Source of the DNA: Chloroflexi bacterium HGW-Chloroflexi-10
GTDB taxonomy: Bacteria; Chloroflexota; Anaerolineae; Anaerolineales; Anaerolineaceae
DNA: 64,000 nucleotides
Direction of reading: 5' to 3'
Assembly: GCA_002840755.1 (NCBI GenBank)
Contig: PHBZ01000008.1
Location: forward strand, 1-64,000
This document shows, piece after piece, positions 36,200-44,898 of this stretch. The notes beneath the pieces are model-generated. The model was not told the origin of the DNA. It searched no databases and was given only the letters and a program-made list of their open reading frames with translations. A program made the position numbers and the translations under genes. Every line of letters starts with the position of its first letter. Position 1 is the stretch's first letter.

Positions 36200-37054
36200 T
36201 TAGCCATCTTCAGGTTTTGAGAATAAATTAATTTTATGTAGTGTCTGATTAATTGGGGTTTCATATTCATTTTTCCCCAACTCCCATTGCAGCCTGAAAT
36301 ATAAGGACTGAAGAAAATTCTTAACATTGGCGCGGATTACAAGTTTTTCTGGCATAGCGTTAATCAGCAGTGTCTGGTCAGCAAAACTTTCTATCCACCG
36401 GATAATTTCTTTTTCAGTCAATACTTGTCTCTTTAGTATAGCGATCACTGCTGTTATATTTCGCTCATCTTCCAAATGAATATACCCTGTATCCTGTATG
36501 CATATAGCACTTCTTATAACATCCAGAATTTCCGCTAAATCATTATTATTCAATTCCGTACATTGTGCCAAATCATCCAATGCGTCCGCTGCATGAGCTA
36601 CGGCATGCGCCCAACCCTTTTCAGGGATATATCCTCGGTGGTCCTTCTCATTTTTCAAAAAGTAGAGTAACTTTTCTTTAATCTGGTAAATTTCCGCCGG
36701 TGTAAAAAAAGGTTTTGAACGGTGAGAGATAAGCAGGAGTGGCAGCAACAATGCGGAAAAAGAACGTCTGAATACACTGTCTGTGTTTTGCTCGCCTATT
36801 CGATAAAGCAAATGCTGATCACCAAGAATAATGGGCAGCATTTCTCGTAATTTTTCATGGTCAATAACATCGTATCTCAGTATCCAGGTTCCAAATGCGG
36901 AGTAGATTAAATCATCACGCAAGTAACTATCTGTCGAACCAATATGATTCAGCATTTCAGGGATAATTTCTGATAAATCTTCATTTTCTGCAAAACGAAA
37001 CCCATTTTGTGCGAGTTTTTGCAGCTTTTCTTTTAACTCCGTTTCATTCATCAT
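36200..37054 (-). CDS. DUF2785 protein
   Basis: An all-helical protein of 284 residues. It carries the typical block DHRGYIPEKGWAHAVAHAAD (about 138-157) and a preceding stretch of the type FRRSFSALLLPLLL, characteristic of DUF2785. The repeated helices look like a HEAT-like superhelix. Function is not established for the family. It is a single gene; no clear partner is visible. The start MMNE is ambiguous by one codon. Confidence 0.82.
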   Translation of the reverse strand: MMNETELKEKLQKLAQNGFRFAENEDLSEIIPEMLNHIGSTDSYLRDDLIYSAFGTWILRYDVIDHEKLREMLPIILGDQHLLYRIGEQNTDSVFRRSFSALLLPLLLISHRSKPFFTPAEIYQIKEKLLYFLKNEKDHRGYIPEKGWAHAVAHAADALDDLAQCTELNNNDLAEILDVIRSAICIQDTGYIHLEDERNITAVIAILKRQVLTEKEIIRWIESFADQTLLINAMPEKLVIRANVKNFLQSLYFRLQWELGKNEYETPINQTLHKINLFSKPEDG

Positions 37055-37358
37055 GATATTTTTTCCTTGATTGTCATAAAAATATAATTAATGGGAACTC
37101 ATAATACATATTCTGGCATAAATACAAAAGAAATCCAAATAATATCCGGATTGTTTTTGGTTTAGCCCACACTGTCTTTAAAAAAAAGATATGCTGAGTT
37201 TTGCGATGATGTCTTATACCGCTCCCACATCATAAATTGATACACACCTCGGAGTCCTGCTTATCGGTGATTGAAAAAAACAAATAATGCATATTCATTG
37301 GGAATTTAGCAATGGTTGAAGACTGATTACAATGGAAATTGGGCAAAGTATTAAAATC
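37055..37358. other. Intergenic region without recognisable feature
   Basis: A 304-base A/T-rich stretch between two minus-strand genes. I see no open frame with a familiar product, no strong hairpin and no clear promoter. Confidence 0.5.
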
Positions 37359-37790
37359 TTAAGGGGTATTGTTTCGTTCAAAAAAGAACCAGCGATGACC
37401 CTCCGGATCTTCTGCTCGATAACGTCGGCCAGGATAACCATCTTCGATAACCGATAGAATTATGGCTCCCGCAGCTTTGGCACGTTCAAAATGTGCGTTT
37501 AGATCATCAACATAAACCAGCACACCATCAAATATCCATGAAGCAACTGACCACTTACGCGTCTGCTCACAACTCTCACGATGGTGCCTGGGACTCTCAT
37601 AATCAGGTGAAGGCGTCGCCAGCATAATCAGCCCATCGCCTACCTCCATCTCTCCGTGAGAAAGCGTGCCATCTGGTGCTGTCAGGCGGGTGCGCTCACG
37701 AAAGCCAAACGCTTTCGTGAGCCATTCTAGAGCGGCAATGCCATCTTCATAAGAAATCATTGGTATAACGGTCGGATACTCTGGATTCAT
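37359..37790 (-). CDS. VOC-family (glyoxalase/bleomycin-resistance-like) protein
   Basis: A protein of 143 residues with two beta-alpha-beta-beta-beta halves: VIPMISYEDGIAALEWLTKA with HGEMEVGDGLIML, then LVYVDDLNAHFERAKAAGA with YRAEDPEGHRWFFFE. The pattern of the second half is that of PhnB-like and bleomycin-resistance-like VOC proteins, with His and Glu residues available for a metal. AAGGAG lies 6 bases before the ATG. Substrate unknown. Confidence 0.85.
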   Translation of the reverse strand: MNPEYPTVIPMISYEDGIAALEWLTKAFGFRERTRLTAPDGTLSHGEMEVGDGLIMLATPSPDYESPRHHRESCEQTRKWSVASWIFDGVLVYVDDLNAHFERAKAAGAIILSVIEDGYPGRRYRAEDPEGHRWFFFERNNTP

Positions 37791-38001
37791 TGATTCTCCT
37801 TATATAAAAAACGTATCAAAGCGCGCACAAGGGCGCTTGATACGCTGCCAATATGTCGAAAATGAATCATATAGCAGATTGATGTGTTGGAGATCCATAG
37901 TGTTATCCACTTTGCATGGTAGTGCTTTGCCAAGCTTGTCTTTTATCATCTGTCCTTCGATGGAAACGCGCCTGGCATATAGAACCACAATCATTCCGAA
38001 A

Positions 38002-38544
38002 CTATACAGGCTCCAAAGGTGAAAACGGCCCACTGGGAAACATCACTCGGATGGGATCATCAACAGTTACTTTGCCCCCTGAGATGACCACAGCCATCAC
38101 TCCTGCCTTGCGTACAATGTTTCCTTCGAGCGTGCGTTCAAGAACGGCTGCCATGAGCCCAGGCTGAAAGTTGTCCAGTTGCTTGCAAGGGTTTCGTAAC
38201 CCCGTAATCCGTAATACGACATCTGGGCCAATGAGGAGTTCGGTATCTGTGGGTAAATCGAGCAGATCAATACCTCGCGTTGTGATGTTCTCTCCAACTT
38301 GACCAGGTAATACATTGTGGCCTATTTTTGCCAGCGAATCAAACAACTCCGCTTGAATCAAATGCACCTGTCGCAGATTAGGCTGTGATGGATCACGAGC
38401 GACACGTGATTGGTGTTTCACAGTCTTCCCGCAATGTGCGTCTCCTTCAACACCCAAACCAGCTAGGAGGATGATTGTGTCTGAAGTACGCTTCGAAAAT
38501 GTATGTGTGGGGCTTGTGTGAACTGCAAGAACGTGGGGTTCCAT
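38002..38544 (-). CDS. MOSC-domain protein
   Basis: A protein of 180 residues consisting of a MOSC domain. Visible features are GVEGDAHCGK (His37), QVHLIQAELFD, LPGQVGENITTRGIDLLDLP, and the conserved Cys120 in GLRNPCKQLD. MOSC proteins bind molybdenum cofactor or transfer its sulphur, for example YiiM and mARC relatives that reduce N-hydroxylated compounds. AGGAG lies about 9 bases before the ATG. No other Mo-cofactor gene is nearby. Confidence 0.88.
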   Translation of the reverse strand: MEPHVLAVHTSPTHTFSKRTSDTIILLAGLGVEGDAHCGKTVKHQSRVARDPSQPNLRQVHLIQAELFDSLAKIGHNVLPGQVGENITTRGIDLLDLPTDTELLIGPDVVLRITGLRNPCKQLDNFQPGLMAAVLERTLEGNIVRKAGVMAVVISGGKVTVDDPIRVMFPSGPFSPLEPV

Positions 38545-38600
38545 AGTTTAAATCTCCTAATTCAGTAGAGATTGCTTTCCTGCATGCCTCAGTGCAGTGT

Positions 38601-39386
38601 CTACGTTGTAGCTTTCACGGCCCATGCTTTGGCCATAAGAGAAATTGAACCATCACCGTCTATAGGCAATGACCGGCGAAGTTTTTCTTCTAGTTTTTTC
38701 CTGTCTTTTTGACTCAAACTCATCGTATAGACAGACCCATGACCTACATTACCGAGAAATGGCTGCCAGTAATCATCAAAGTTTTGGAAAACAGTTTTTA
38801 CTTCAATGAATGTTGCCTCAACTTGCTTCAAACCAACCTTTTTCACCAGAGATTCCAGTTTCCCTTCTTGGCAAAGCAGAAATCTGGTACCCTCATCAAG
38901 CTTTTTGGCCTCAGGATCAAGCCCTATAGCGGCATCCCAAAAATAACGTAACATCTGCATACCCTGCATATAATCCCAAAGGAATATTCCGATCGTACCA
39001 CCAGGTTGCGTTACTCTCATCATTTCCGAAACTGCAGCTTCAGGTTTTGAAACAAAGTTAAGAACCAGCCCGGAAACAGCGACATCAATGCTATTCGAAT
39101 CTAATTCGAGTGATTCAGCCTGACCTACTTTAAAGTGAACGGCTGGATTAAGGATTGACTCTTGTGCATCTCGAATAAAATCACTGGAAGAATCAATGGA
39201 ATAAATTTTCTTTGGTTGGTAGCTTTCTAATATCAATCTGGTAATAGTACCTGTACCGCAACCTAAATCTAACCAGATACAGGCAGGGGGAATGGCAAGC
39301 CAACTCAAAAATTTTTGGGCAATAAGTTTGCTCCACCGGCCCATATACCTGTCATAAGCGGTTCCGCTTTGCCACGCATTATTCAT
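38601..39386 (-). CDS. SAM-dependent methyltransferase
   Basis: A class I methyltransferase of 261 residues. Motif I WLDLGCGTGTITRLIL binds SAM, followed by the acidic IYSIDSSS, IDVAVSGLVLNFV (motif II/III region) and VTQPGGTIGIFLWDY. Two ATGs are possible; the one at 39386 gives the typical start MNNAWQSGTAYDRYMGRWS, with an AGGAG somewhat far upstream, so it is preferred over 39443. The substrate is unknown; the architecture is like many small-molecule or ubiquinone-type methyltransferases. Confidence 0.85.
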   Translation of the reverse strand: MNNAWQSGTAYDRYMGRWSKLIAQKFLSWLAIPPACIWLDLGCGTGTITRLILESYQPKKIYSIDSSSDFIRDAQESILNPAVHFKVGQAESLELDSNSIDVAVSGLVLNFVSKPEAAVSEMMRVTQPGGTIGIFLWDYMQGMQMLRYFWDAAIGLDPEAKKLDEGTRFLLCQEGKLESLVKKVGLKQVEATFIEVKTVFQNFDDYWQPFLGNVGHGSVYTMSLSQKDRKKLEEKLRRSLPIDGDGSISLMAKAWAVKATT

Positions 39387-39498
39387 GAATTTCTGTATTC
39401 TCCTATAACAGTATCCTTTGAATGCATAGCTTACTATAAACATTCATGCAGTCTTCAGCAAATATTCATACAACTCTTCATAACGCCTACCGGTCTGC

Positions 39499-39801
39499 TT
39501 AACCGCTAGCAACAAGACCATGTCCACCAATTGGTTCCGTCTCAAACCTTTCGCCAAATCCGGCAATGAGCGGTTTGGCCCTCGAGATTGCCTCTTGGAC
39601 GTTAGCAAGAGAAAGCGACTCATGATGGCTGTTTTTATTATCCCAGACTTCAGTAATCCAAATAGCGTCCGCATCAGTTGAATCATACGCAACAATATAA
39701 CTCAAACAACCAGGCATATCTGCAATACCTTCGATCAGGATCGTGATGAGAGCATCCCGCTGTCCAGATACTGCTTTCATTTTTCCAATTAAGCCATACA
39801 T
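39499..39801 (-). CDS. Antibiotic biosynthesis monooxygenase (ABM) domain protein
   Basis: A single ABM ferredoxin-like domain of 100 residues starting MYGLIGKMKAVSGQRDALIT and containing YIVAYDSTDADAIWITEVWD, a typical order for quinol monooxygenase-like proteins such as YgiN. The frame is open further upstream, but AAGGAG stands 8 bases before the ATG at 39801, which decides the start. Probably dimeric and cofactor-independent. It lies between a methyltransferase and a GNAT gene. Confidence 0.85.
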   Translation of the reverse strand: MYGLIGKMKAVSGQRDALITILIEGIADMPGCLSYIVAYDSTDADAIWITEVWDNKNSHHESLSLANVQEAISRAKPLIAGFGERFETEPIGGHGLVASG

Positions 39802-39884
39802 ATTTTTTCTCCTTTGAATCTGGTTCAAATCACAAAATCTGCATAAATCAACTCCGTGGCGCTGAGCCCGATCGGAACACCCGC

Positions 39885-40313
39885 TTAGCTGCAGATGCGC
39901 TGCTCCCGATCCAATACCCAGCACCTTGGATTATTGGTAAAGCCAATATGCTCATAATACGAGTTAGCCGCCGGGGCAGCGATCAATATCAGTTTACATT
40001 TTGGCCCTAATTGCTCTTGGGTTAAAGCTTGCAGCTTTTTACCAATGCCCGAACCCTGATAATTCTTATCAACTGCCAGATCAGAAAGATAGCAGGCGTA
40101 GTAAAAGTCCGTCATGGAACGTGCAATGCCAACCGGTTTTATTCCATTCCAGGCTGTAACTACCAGGTTGCTGTTTTTTAACATACCTTCCATACATTCA
40201 CGATCATCGATAGGTCGGCGCTCCCCAAGTGTAGATGCGCGCAACAATTCAATAAATTGGTCCACTGACACAGATACGTTAATTTTAAATTCAATGCTCA
40301 GTATTTCCTGCAT
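39885..40313 (-). CDS. GNAT-family N-acetyltransferase
   Basis: An acetyltransferase of 142 residues. The acetyl-CoA site is seen in LSDLAVDKNYQGSGIGKKLQ (the Q/R-x-x-G-x-G/A pattern), followed by KLILIAAPAANSYYEHIGF near the C-terminus. The start is taken as ATG 40313; a GTG two codons upstream is equally possible. Substrate unknown. It is separated by 15 bases from the SnoaL-like gene upstream. Confidence 0.87.
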   Translation of the reverse strand: MQEILSIEFKINVSVSVDQFIELLRASTLGERRPIDDRECMEGMLKNSNLVVTAWNGIKPVGIARSMTDFYYACYLSDLAVDKNYQGSGIGKKLQALTQEQLGPKCKLILIAAPAANSYYEHIGFTNNPRCWVLDREQRICS

Positions 40314-40328
40314 GCTCACTTTTTTGCA

Positions 40329-40712
40329 TTACCCTTTTACGTAGGATAGTTTCTCGTTGATCAATCCATCCTTCACCAGGAATATATCTACTCCGCGGAC
40401 ATGTCCCTTTACCCCTTTCGGATCCTCCCAGGTATATTTCCAACGCATAATACATCGAGTACGAAACCCAAAAATTTCTTCGCTATCAATGTGGGCATGA
40501 GGTGACGCACGGAAGAAGTCTTGCCAAAATAACAGTATGGCTTCTTTTCCTGAATACACGGCACCATCTGGGGCAGGACTTGTGTTATCGAAGACACAAT
40601 CTGCACTCATCAGCTGCATCATGCCATTCACATCGTGCCGGTTAAAGGCCTCATTGAACGCCAGGACGATGCTTATCGCTGATTCTATCTTTGACATACG
40701 GGGTAGGTTCAT
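40329..40712 (-). CDS. SnoaL/NTF2-like protein
   Basis: A protein of 127 residues with the cone-shaped NTF2 fold pattern: AFNEAFNRHDVNGMMQLMSA, then CVFDNTSPAPDG, YSGKEAILLFW and VRGVDIFLVKDGLINEKLSY. Such proteins include polyketide cyclases, isomerases and ligand binders; the activity here cannot be told. AGAGAG lies about 9 bases before the ATG. Probably co-transcribed with the GNAT gene. Confidence 0.83.
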   Translation of the reverse strand: MNLPRMSKIESAISIVLAFNEAFNRHDVNGMMQLMSADCVFDNTSPAPDGAVYSGKEAILLFWQDFFRASPHAHIDSEEIFGFRTRCIMRWKYTWEDPKGVKGHVRGVDIFLVKDGLINEKLSYVKG

Positions 40713-40811
40713 TCAAATGATCTCTCTGCTATCACCATGAATATAAAATTGATGATAGGACTAGTATATCAATGAAATTTTCAAAGAAAAATTTTTGTGG
40801 AGTTTTGAAAC

Positions 40812-42080
40812 CTACCCAATTACCTCATAACACTCAATGTAACGGGCCTTATCTGCCGCTTGATAATCCAGTACCTCAACCATAATTGATTCATAATTAT
40901 CTACCAATGCCTCGATTATTCTTGGTTCGAGTGTACCTTTGCTCGACATTTTGAGTAATGCATAAAGCACGGCAGCTTTATCTCCAGGCTCACGATAAGG
41001 TCTGGATTCAGAAATGGCCGTAGCAACATCAGCGACAGCTACAATTTTTGCACCGAGGTCAATTTCTTCTTGTTTAAGCCGCATGGAATAGCCGCTCCCA
41101 TCGTTTCGTTCATGATGAAATCCGGCCCATTCGGCAATTTTCTCAAACCCGCGAATTCGAGACAGGATTCGAAAGGTGTAATACGGATGCTGTTTTATAA
41201 CTGCATATTCGTTAGAAGTCAAACCTGTTGGCTTGCAAAGTATTGCATCGGGTACCACCAACTTACCAATGTCGTGCATCAACCCGGCCATGTCAATCTG
41301 CTGCAATTCCTTTCCTGTAAAAGCCATAGCTTTGCCGATACCACGGGCACAAGCGGCAACACCAGTGGAATGTGTAGCAGTAAAAGGCGAGCGAAAGTCA
41401 GTCATATCCTTAAACACGGACACTATGGAACGCGCAGCGTCATAGTCAAGGTCTATTGAACGCAATAGGCTTCGCTCACGCAAATTTCTACCCAAACTAT
41501 TAGATACCAGTTCAAGCCAGAACCCTTCGTTAGCTGAAACCTCATCGAACAAGCAAATAACATCAGCATGAACCCCATGGTCAATAAGGTCATGCATCTG
41601 TGCGCACAACGTCTCTGTCTGGTGCAGTATGAAAGTGTCGCGTTGGATCATCCTTTCGAGATGATCTGCCAGGAATAATATCTGAGAAGCCAGGACATTA
41701 CTTTCAGAAAGGGATCGGTCAGCCTCCCTGTGTTTTGCCATCGGGGTGTGATGCCAGTCAATAATCCATGCAGATGGCTCTAACCAGAAGGCTTCACGAA
41801 ACAGCCTGCCTCCCCGCTTACAGTGCATCTCGGGGCACAAATCTTCAAAGATGTGTGCCCCAATTTTTTCTTCCGGCGACATAGCGCCGATATCGTGCAA
41901 CAAAGCAGCCACGAACAATCGCTCGGTTTGTCCATAATCCAATTTCATCGCACGTGCCACCTCAGATGAAACAAATGCGGTTCGAATCTGATGATCTACC
42001 AGAGAGGTATCGGATAAATCCATAGCTTCTGATACTGAGAACAACAGGTCGGCAAGGTTTACAGTTAAGTTGTATAACAA
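40812..42080 (-). CDS. Tandem HD-domain protein (HD plus HD-GYP-like)
   Basis: A protein of 422 residues with two HD modules. The first has VDHQIRTAFVSSEVA and LLHDIGAMS (His-Asp near 61-62), then DWHHTP. The second is HD-GYP-like: HSTGVAACARGIG, LMHDIGKLVVPDAIL, HHERNDGSGYSMRL and VADVATAISESRPYRE. The GYP triad reads GYS, so the c-di-GMP phosphodiesterase activity is likely but not certain. The start is a TTG at 42080 with AAAGGG upstream; the conserved N-terminus NLADLLFSVSEAMDLSDTS begins right after it, which supports this start. Confidence 0.85.
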   Translation of the reverse strand: MLYNLTVNLADLLFSVSEAMDLSDTSLVDHQIRTAFVSSEVARAMKLDYGQTERLFVAALLHDIGAMSPEEKIGAHIFEDLCPEMHCKRGGRLFREAFWLEPSAWIIDWHHTPMAKHREADRSLSESNVLASQILFLADHLERMIQRDTFILHQTETLCAQMHDLIDHGVHADVICLFDEVSANEGFWLELVSNSLGRNLRERSLLRSIDLDYDAARSIVSVFKDMTDFRSPFTATHSTGVAACARGIGKAMAFTGKELQQIDMAGLMHDIGKLVVPDAILCKPTGLTSNEYAVIKQHPYYTFRILSRIRGFEKIAEWAGFHHERNDGSGYSMRLKQEEIDLGAKIVAVADVATAISESRPYREPGDKAAVLYALLKMSSKGTLEPRIIEALVDNYESIMVEVLDYQAADKARYIECYEVIG

Positions 42081-42404
42081 TAAGAAACCCTTTCTGGTTG
42101 TAGTAAATCTGCCTCATTTGAATTACTGGCGTGTAGTCGGCTAAGAATAACTTTTTCTTTCTAAAAGAAGTGTTCTACCCAAAGTCATCAGGCGTTTCTT
42201 GATCCCAGAATGAAGCAGGGTCGTGATACATTGTAATTTTGTCGACCAGTGATTAGCTTTATGTTTGGTATTGAACACATCTTTATTGTCAACAAACCTA
42301 AAAGGAAATATATAGCATTGATATATTTATTGCAAGGAAAATATTGGGTAGTAATTTTTTTGTAATTTCGCTGGGAATCGGATTTCAGGATGCGGCACGT
42401 GATG
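42081..42404. other. Intergenic region without recognisable feature
   Basis: A 324-base A/T-rich stretch. A 74-codon minus-strand frame runs through it into the DUF1697 gene but has no family resemblance. No strong hairpin or promoter is evident. Confidence 0.45.
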
Positions 42405-42947
42405 TCAGGCATACTTTCGGACTAACCGAACTACAGTATTCCAATTGCGTGTGGTAGCGGGGAGATTAAAGAATTTTTCCAGGAACGCATTTGGGCTGCC
42501 TGGCGTTTTTCCGATTTGGTAACTGGTGCATAAAGCCTCGCTGCTCGTAAAACGCAATACCTCAACATCTTTCCGGCTAGAAAACAAAGGCACTTCAGGA
42601 AGGGTAGGGATGCCTGCATGCAGAAATGTAATACAGCACAAATAGATGGAACTCAAGTCAACGGATGCGAAGGGATCAAGATTAACCAGGTCGCTCAGGT
42701 AGGCAACTGAACGCAAGAAACCTGGCTCTTTTAACCCGCATTCAATCTTCAGCAGAGCGGACGCTTCAGTTAGTAGTTGGATTGGATCAGTTTCTGGTCT
42801 GATCGTGAAAACAAGCGTACCATTTGTAAGGAAAGAGGCTGCACTCTCCGCACCGGCATTCATGAAGGCTTGCTCAAACTGGACCTTACTCGGCGAACCC
42901 GGGCGACCTAAGTTGACATTACGATAAAAGACAGCATATTTCATCAT
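42405..42947 (-). CDS. DUF1697 protein
   Basis: A protein of 180 residues. It starts MMKYAVFYRNVNLGRPGSPS (family pattern ...RGINVG...), continues with the FLTNGTLVF strand like the SGNVVF motif, and ends with ATTRNWNTVVRLVRKY, the most conserved motif of DUF1697. Function is unknown for the family. A weak AGGAA site lies before the ATG. It is upstream of, and on the same strand as, the HD-GYP gene. Confidence 0.87.
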   Translation of the reverse strand: MMKYAVFYRNVNLGRPGSPSKVQFEQAFMNAGAESAASFLTNGTLVFTIRPETDPIQLLTEASALLKIECGLKEPGFLRSVAYLSDLVNLDPFASVDLSSIYLCCITFLHAGIPTLPEVPLFSSRKDVEVLRFTSSEALCTSYQIGKTPGSPNAFLEKFFNLPATTRNWNTVVRLVRKYA

Positions 42948-42998
42948 GTGAAAATTTCCTACCGAATTATTAATTTTCCAAAACTAAAAAGACCCACC

Positions 42999-43613
42999 TC
43001 AATTGGCAATTTCTCTTGCTATTTTTAACGTTCGGTCTGTCATAAATTCCAAACGCCGCTGAATCTCTTGTTCATTGATGAGGTGATCAAAAATATAATC
43101 GGTCTCAAACTCGGCTTGGTTGATTACCTCGAAGCCGACTACTTTACGATCCATTCCCTTTACTTCATCACTCATAAAAGAAGGAATCCAGGATGCGCCA
43201 CTGGATTGGTGAGGTGATGCCTGCACTACCCCACTGACAACCGACTTGTTTAATTTATCACGCGGAGCCTCGCGGAAAAATGCCTGCTGTCGTTGAGAAA
43301 AAGCCAACCATAATGCTGGTGGCATTCCCCCATAGGTAGGTACAAACACAAGCAATATCTCACTGGACCAAATATTTTCCCAGATAGGGCGTACATCATC
43401 TGCTATGGGACAAGGCGCATCCATACCTTTATGAGGATCGCAATGTTGAAGACATTCGTAGGCACAGTGCTGACAGGGGGTAATCTGGTAATCGAAGAAG
43501 TTTATCAGTTCAGTTTCTACTCCGTTCGCCGTTAATCGTTCAAGAGCAAACTTAGCAAAATCGTAACAATTACCACGTTTCCTGGCGCTTACAGCAAGAG
43601 CTATTGCCTTCAT
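42999..43613 (-). CDS. NADPH-dependent FMN reductase / flavodoxin-like protein with Cys cluster
   Basis: A flavodoxin-fold protein of 204 residues. The FMN phosphate loop is seen at the N-terminus (ALAVSARKRGNCYDF) and the second FMN loop as VPTYGGMPPALW. A Cys-rich insertion has Cys47, Cys50, Cys54, Cys58 and Cys68 (CQHCAYECLQHC), like the iron-sulphur flavoproteins of the Isf type, so it may carry a [4Fe-4S] cluster. AGGAG lies about 8 bases before the ATG. A reductase or electron-transfer role is likely. Confidence 0.82.
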   Translation of the reverse strand: MKAIALAVSARKRGNCYDFAKFALERLTANGVETELINFFDYQITPCQHCAYECLQHCDPHKGMDAPCPIADDVRPIWENIWSSEILLVFVPTYGGMPPALWLAFSQRQQAFFREAPRDKLNKSVVSGVVQASPHQSSGASWIPSFMSDEVKGMDRKVVGFEVINQAEFETDYIFDHLINEQEIQRRLEFMTDRTLKIAREIAN

Positions 43614-43932
43614 AGCTTTCTCTCCTGATTTAATTGGTAAGTAGTGTAACAGCAGTCTAACAGTGTTAAGTGCGTTATTCTTATGCTAATTCTACATTAA
43701 CAAAATTAATACTTAACACAAGATTGAATTTATCCTTCATAATTAACTGACTGACAGGACAAATATGTAGATTTTTTATAGGTTGTAGATGGTTCTTTGA
43801 TAGTTGCTTTTGCTTAAAATGGTAAAGTACTAGAAGATCATCTTTTGATTGAGATGGATGCTGTTAAAGCCCAGATGACTTGTTTTGATCGGTTATCTGC
43901 CAGACATCATGGTAGCAAAAGTGGCACAATAG
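43614..43932. other. Intergenic region between divergent genes
   Basis: A 319-base region that must hold the promoters of the FMN reductase (-) and TPM (+) genes. No consensus pair stands out. A repeated TAACAG occurs near 43640-43670. A plus-strand frame 43818-43997 (59 codons, first ATG at 43854) runs into the TPM gene in another frame; I do not recognise its product. Confidence 0.4.
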
Positions 43933-44877
43933 ATGAAGAGCAAAGCGCAGGAAGTAGTAATTTTCAAATGGAAGGTGCAAGCCTTGGTTGGTCATAAGCT
44001 AATTGTCGTGGGTGTAGTAATTGTTTTTCTGCTTGCGCTGGGACTTTCAGTAAATATTTCTCAGGCAAGCGCCAATTCAATTTTAATCGAAACATTGTGT
44101 GGCAACGGTTCTGCCCCGGATTACGGCTTCACTTATGACCTTCAGCAGGCGCATTGGACGGTAAATTGGCAAAACTATGTCTCGGAACAGGCGGTAACCG
44201 AGGTGGACGCGATTCTAGACCAACTGAATGGGGATTCCATTGCGCAGACAATGATCCTCTTCAAGTCGGAGGCCGAGGTTGGTAACCGGGTCAACTGCGC
44301 CGTACATTTTCTGCGGTATATGCTGCTTGGTGAACCGGATGGCAGGCGCAAGGATAATGGTTTTGTCTTTTTGATTGTAGTTGAACCCAATTCAATTGAT
44401 GTGCATTATGGTGTGGGGTTAGGCCTGCCGGCACTTACCGCCTCCGAGCTGACAAATCTCAATCGCGCCTCTGAGGTTGCTTACCAGAATACCCAAAGCA
44501 TGGATCAGGCGCTTCTAACCCTGGTGCAGGAGTTCGATAAGGTTGCCCGTAGCAATTACGATCCTCTGACTTACTCAACATCGATCCCGGAAACAAGTGA
44601 TCAGCCACAACCAACATCTGAGCCGCTGGGAATTTTTGCCTTTTGCGGTCTGCTGTGTTTGGGCATGCCTATTCTTATCTGGATACTCATCCAGTTGACT
44701 CGTAACGGGATCACTTTCAATTCCTCGGGTTCAGGTTCACGCGGGGGAATGGGAAATCCCTTTGGTGGAGGAGGTGGCTGGGGTAGAGGCGGAGGAGGCG
44801 GATGGGGCAGAGGTGGTGGCGGTAGTCCACCAACGCGTGGCGGCAGCGGCAGTGGACGTTCTGGACGCGGTAATTAA
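43933..44877 (+). CDS. TPM-domain membrane protein with Gly/Ser/Arg-rich tail
   Basis: A protein of 314 residues. A signal-anchor helix lies near 18-42, then a TPM (YgcG/Psb32-like) domain (about 60-200) with VTEVDAILDQLNGD, NGFVFLIVVEPNSIDVHYGV and a TASEL-containing helix. A second transmembrane helix (about 233-256) follows, and a low-complexity tail made almost only of Gly, Ser, Arg, Trp and Pro, common in this family. TPM proteins are regularly encoded beside LemA proteins, as here. The ribosome site is poor. Confidence 0.82.
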   Translation: MKSKAQEVVIFKWKVQALVGHKLIVVGVVIVFLLALGLSVNISQASANSILIETLCGNGSAPDYGFTYDLQQAHWTVNWQNYVSEQAVTEVDAILDQLNGDSIAQTMILFKSEAEVGNRVNCAVHFLRYMLLGEPDGRRKDNGFVFLIVVEPNSIDVHYGVGLGLPALTASELTNLNRASEVAYQNTQSMDQALLTLVQEFDKVARSNYDPLTYSTSIPETSDQPQPTSEPLGIFAFCGLLCLGMPILIWILIQLTRNGITFNSSGSGSRGGMGNPFGGGGGWGRGGGGGWGRGGGGSPPTRGGSGSGRSGRGN

Positions 44878-44898
44878 ATACAATAAGGAGAGAAAGAT

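Noticed and set aside
37800-38033. A 77-codon minus-strand frame between the VOC and MOSC genes
   Set aside because: It overlaps the MOSC gene end and has an unfamiliar composition and no ribosome site.
42188-42412. A 74-codon minus-strand frame upstream of the HD-GYP gene
   Set aside because: No family resemblance and no ribosome site; it overlaps the end of DUF1697.
43818-43997. Plus-strand 59-codon frame before and overlapping the TPM gene
   Set aside because: Product not recognised, overlaps a real gene, no ribosome site for its internal ATG.
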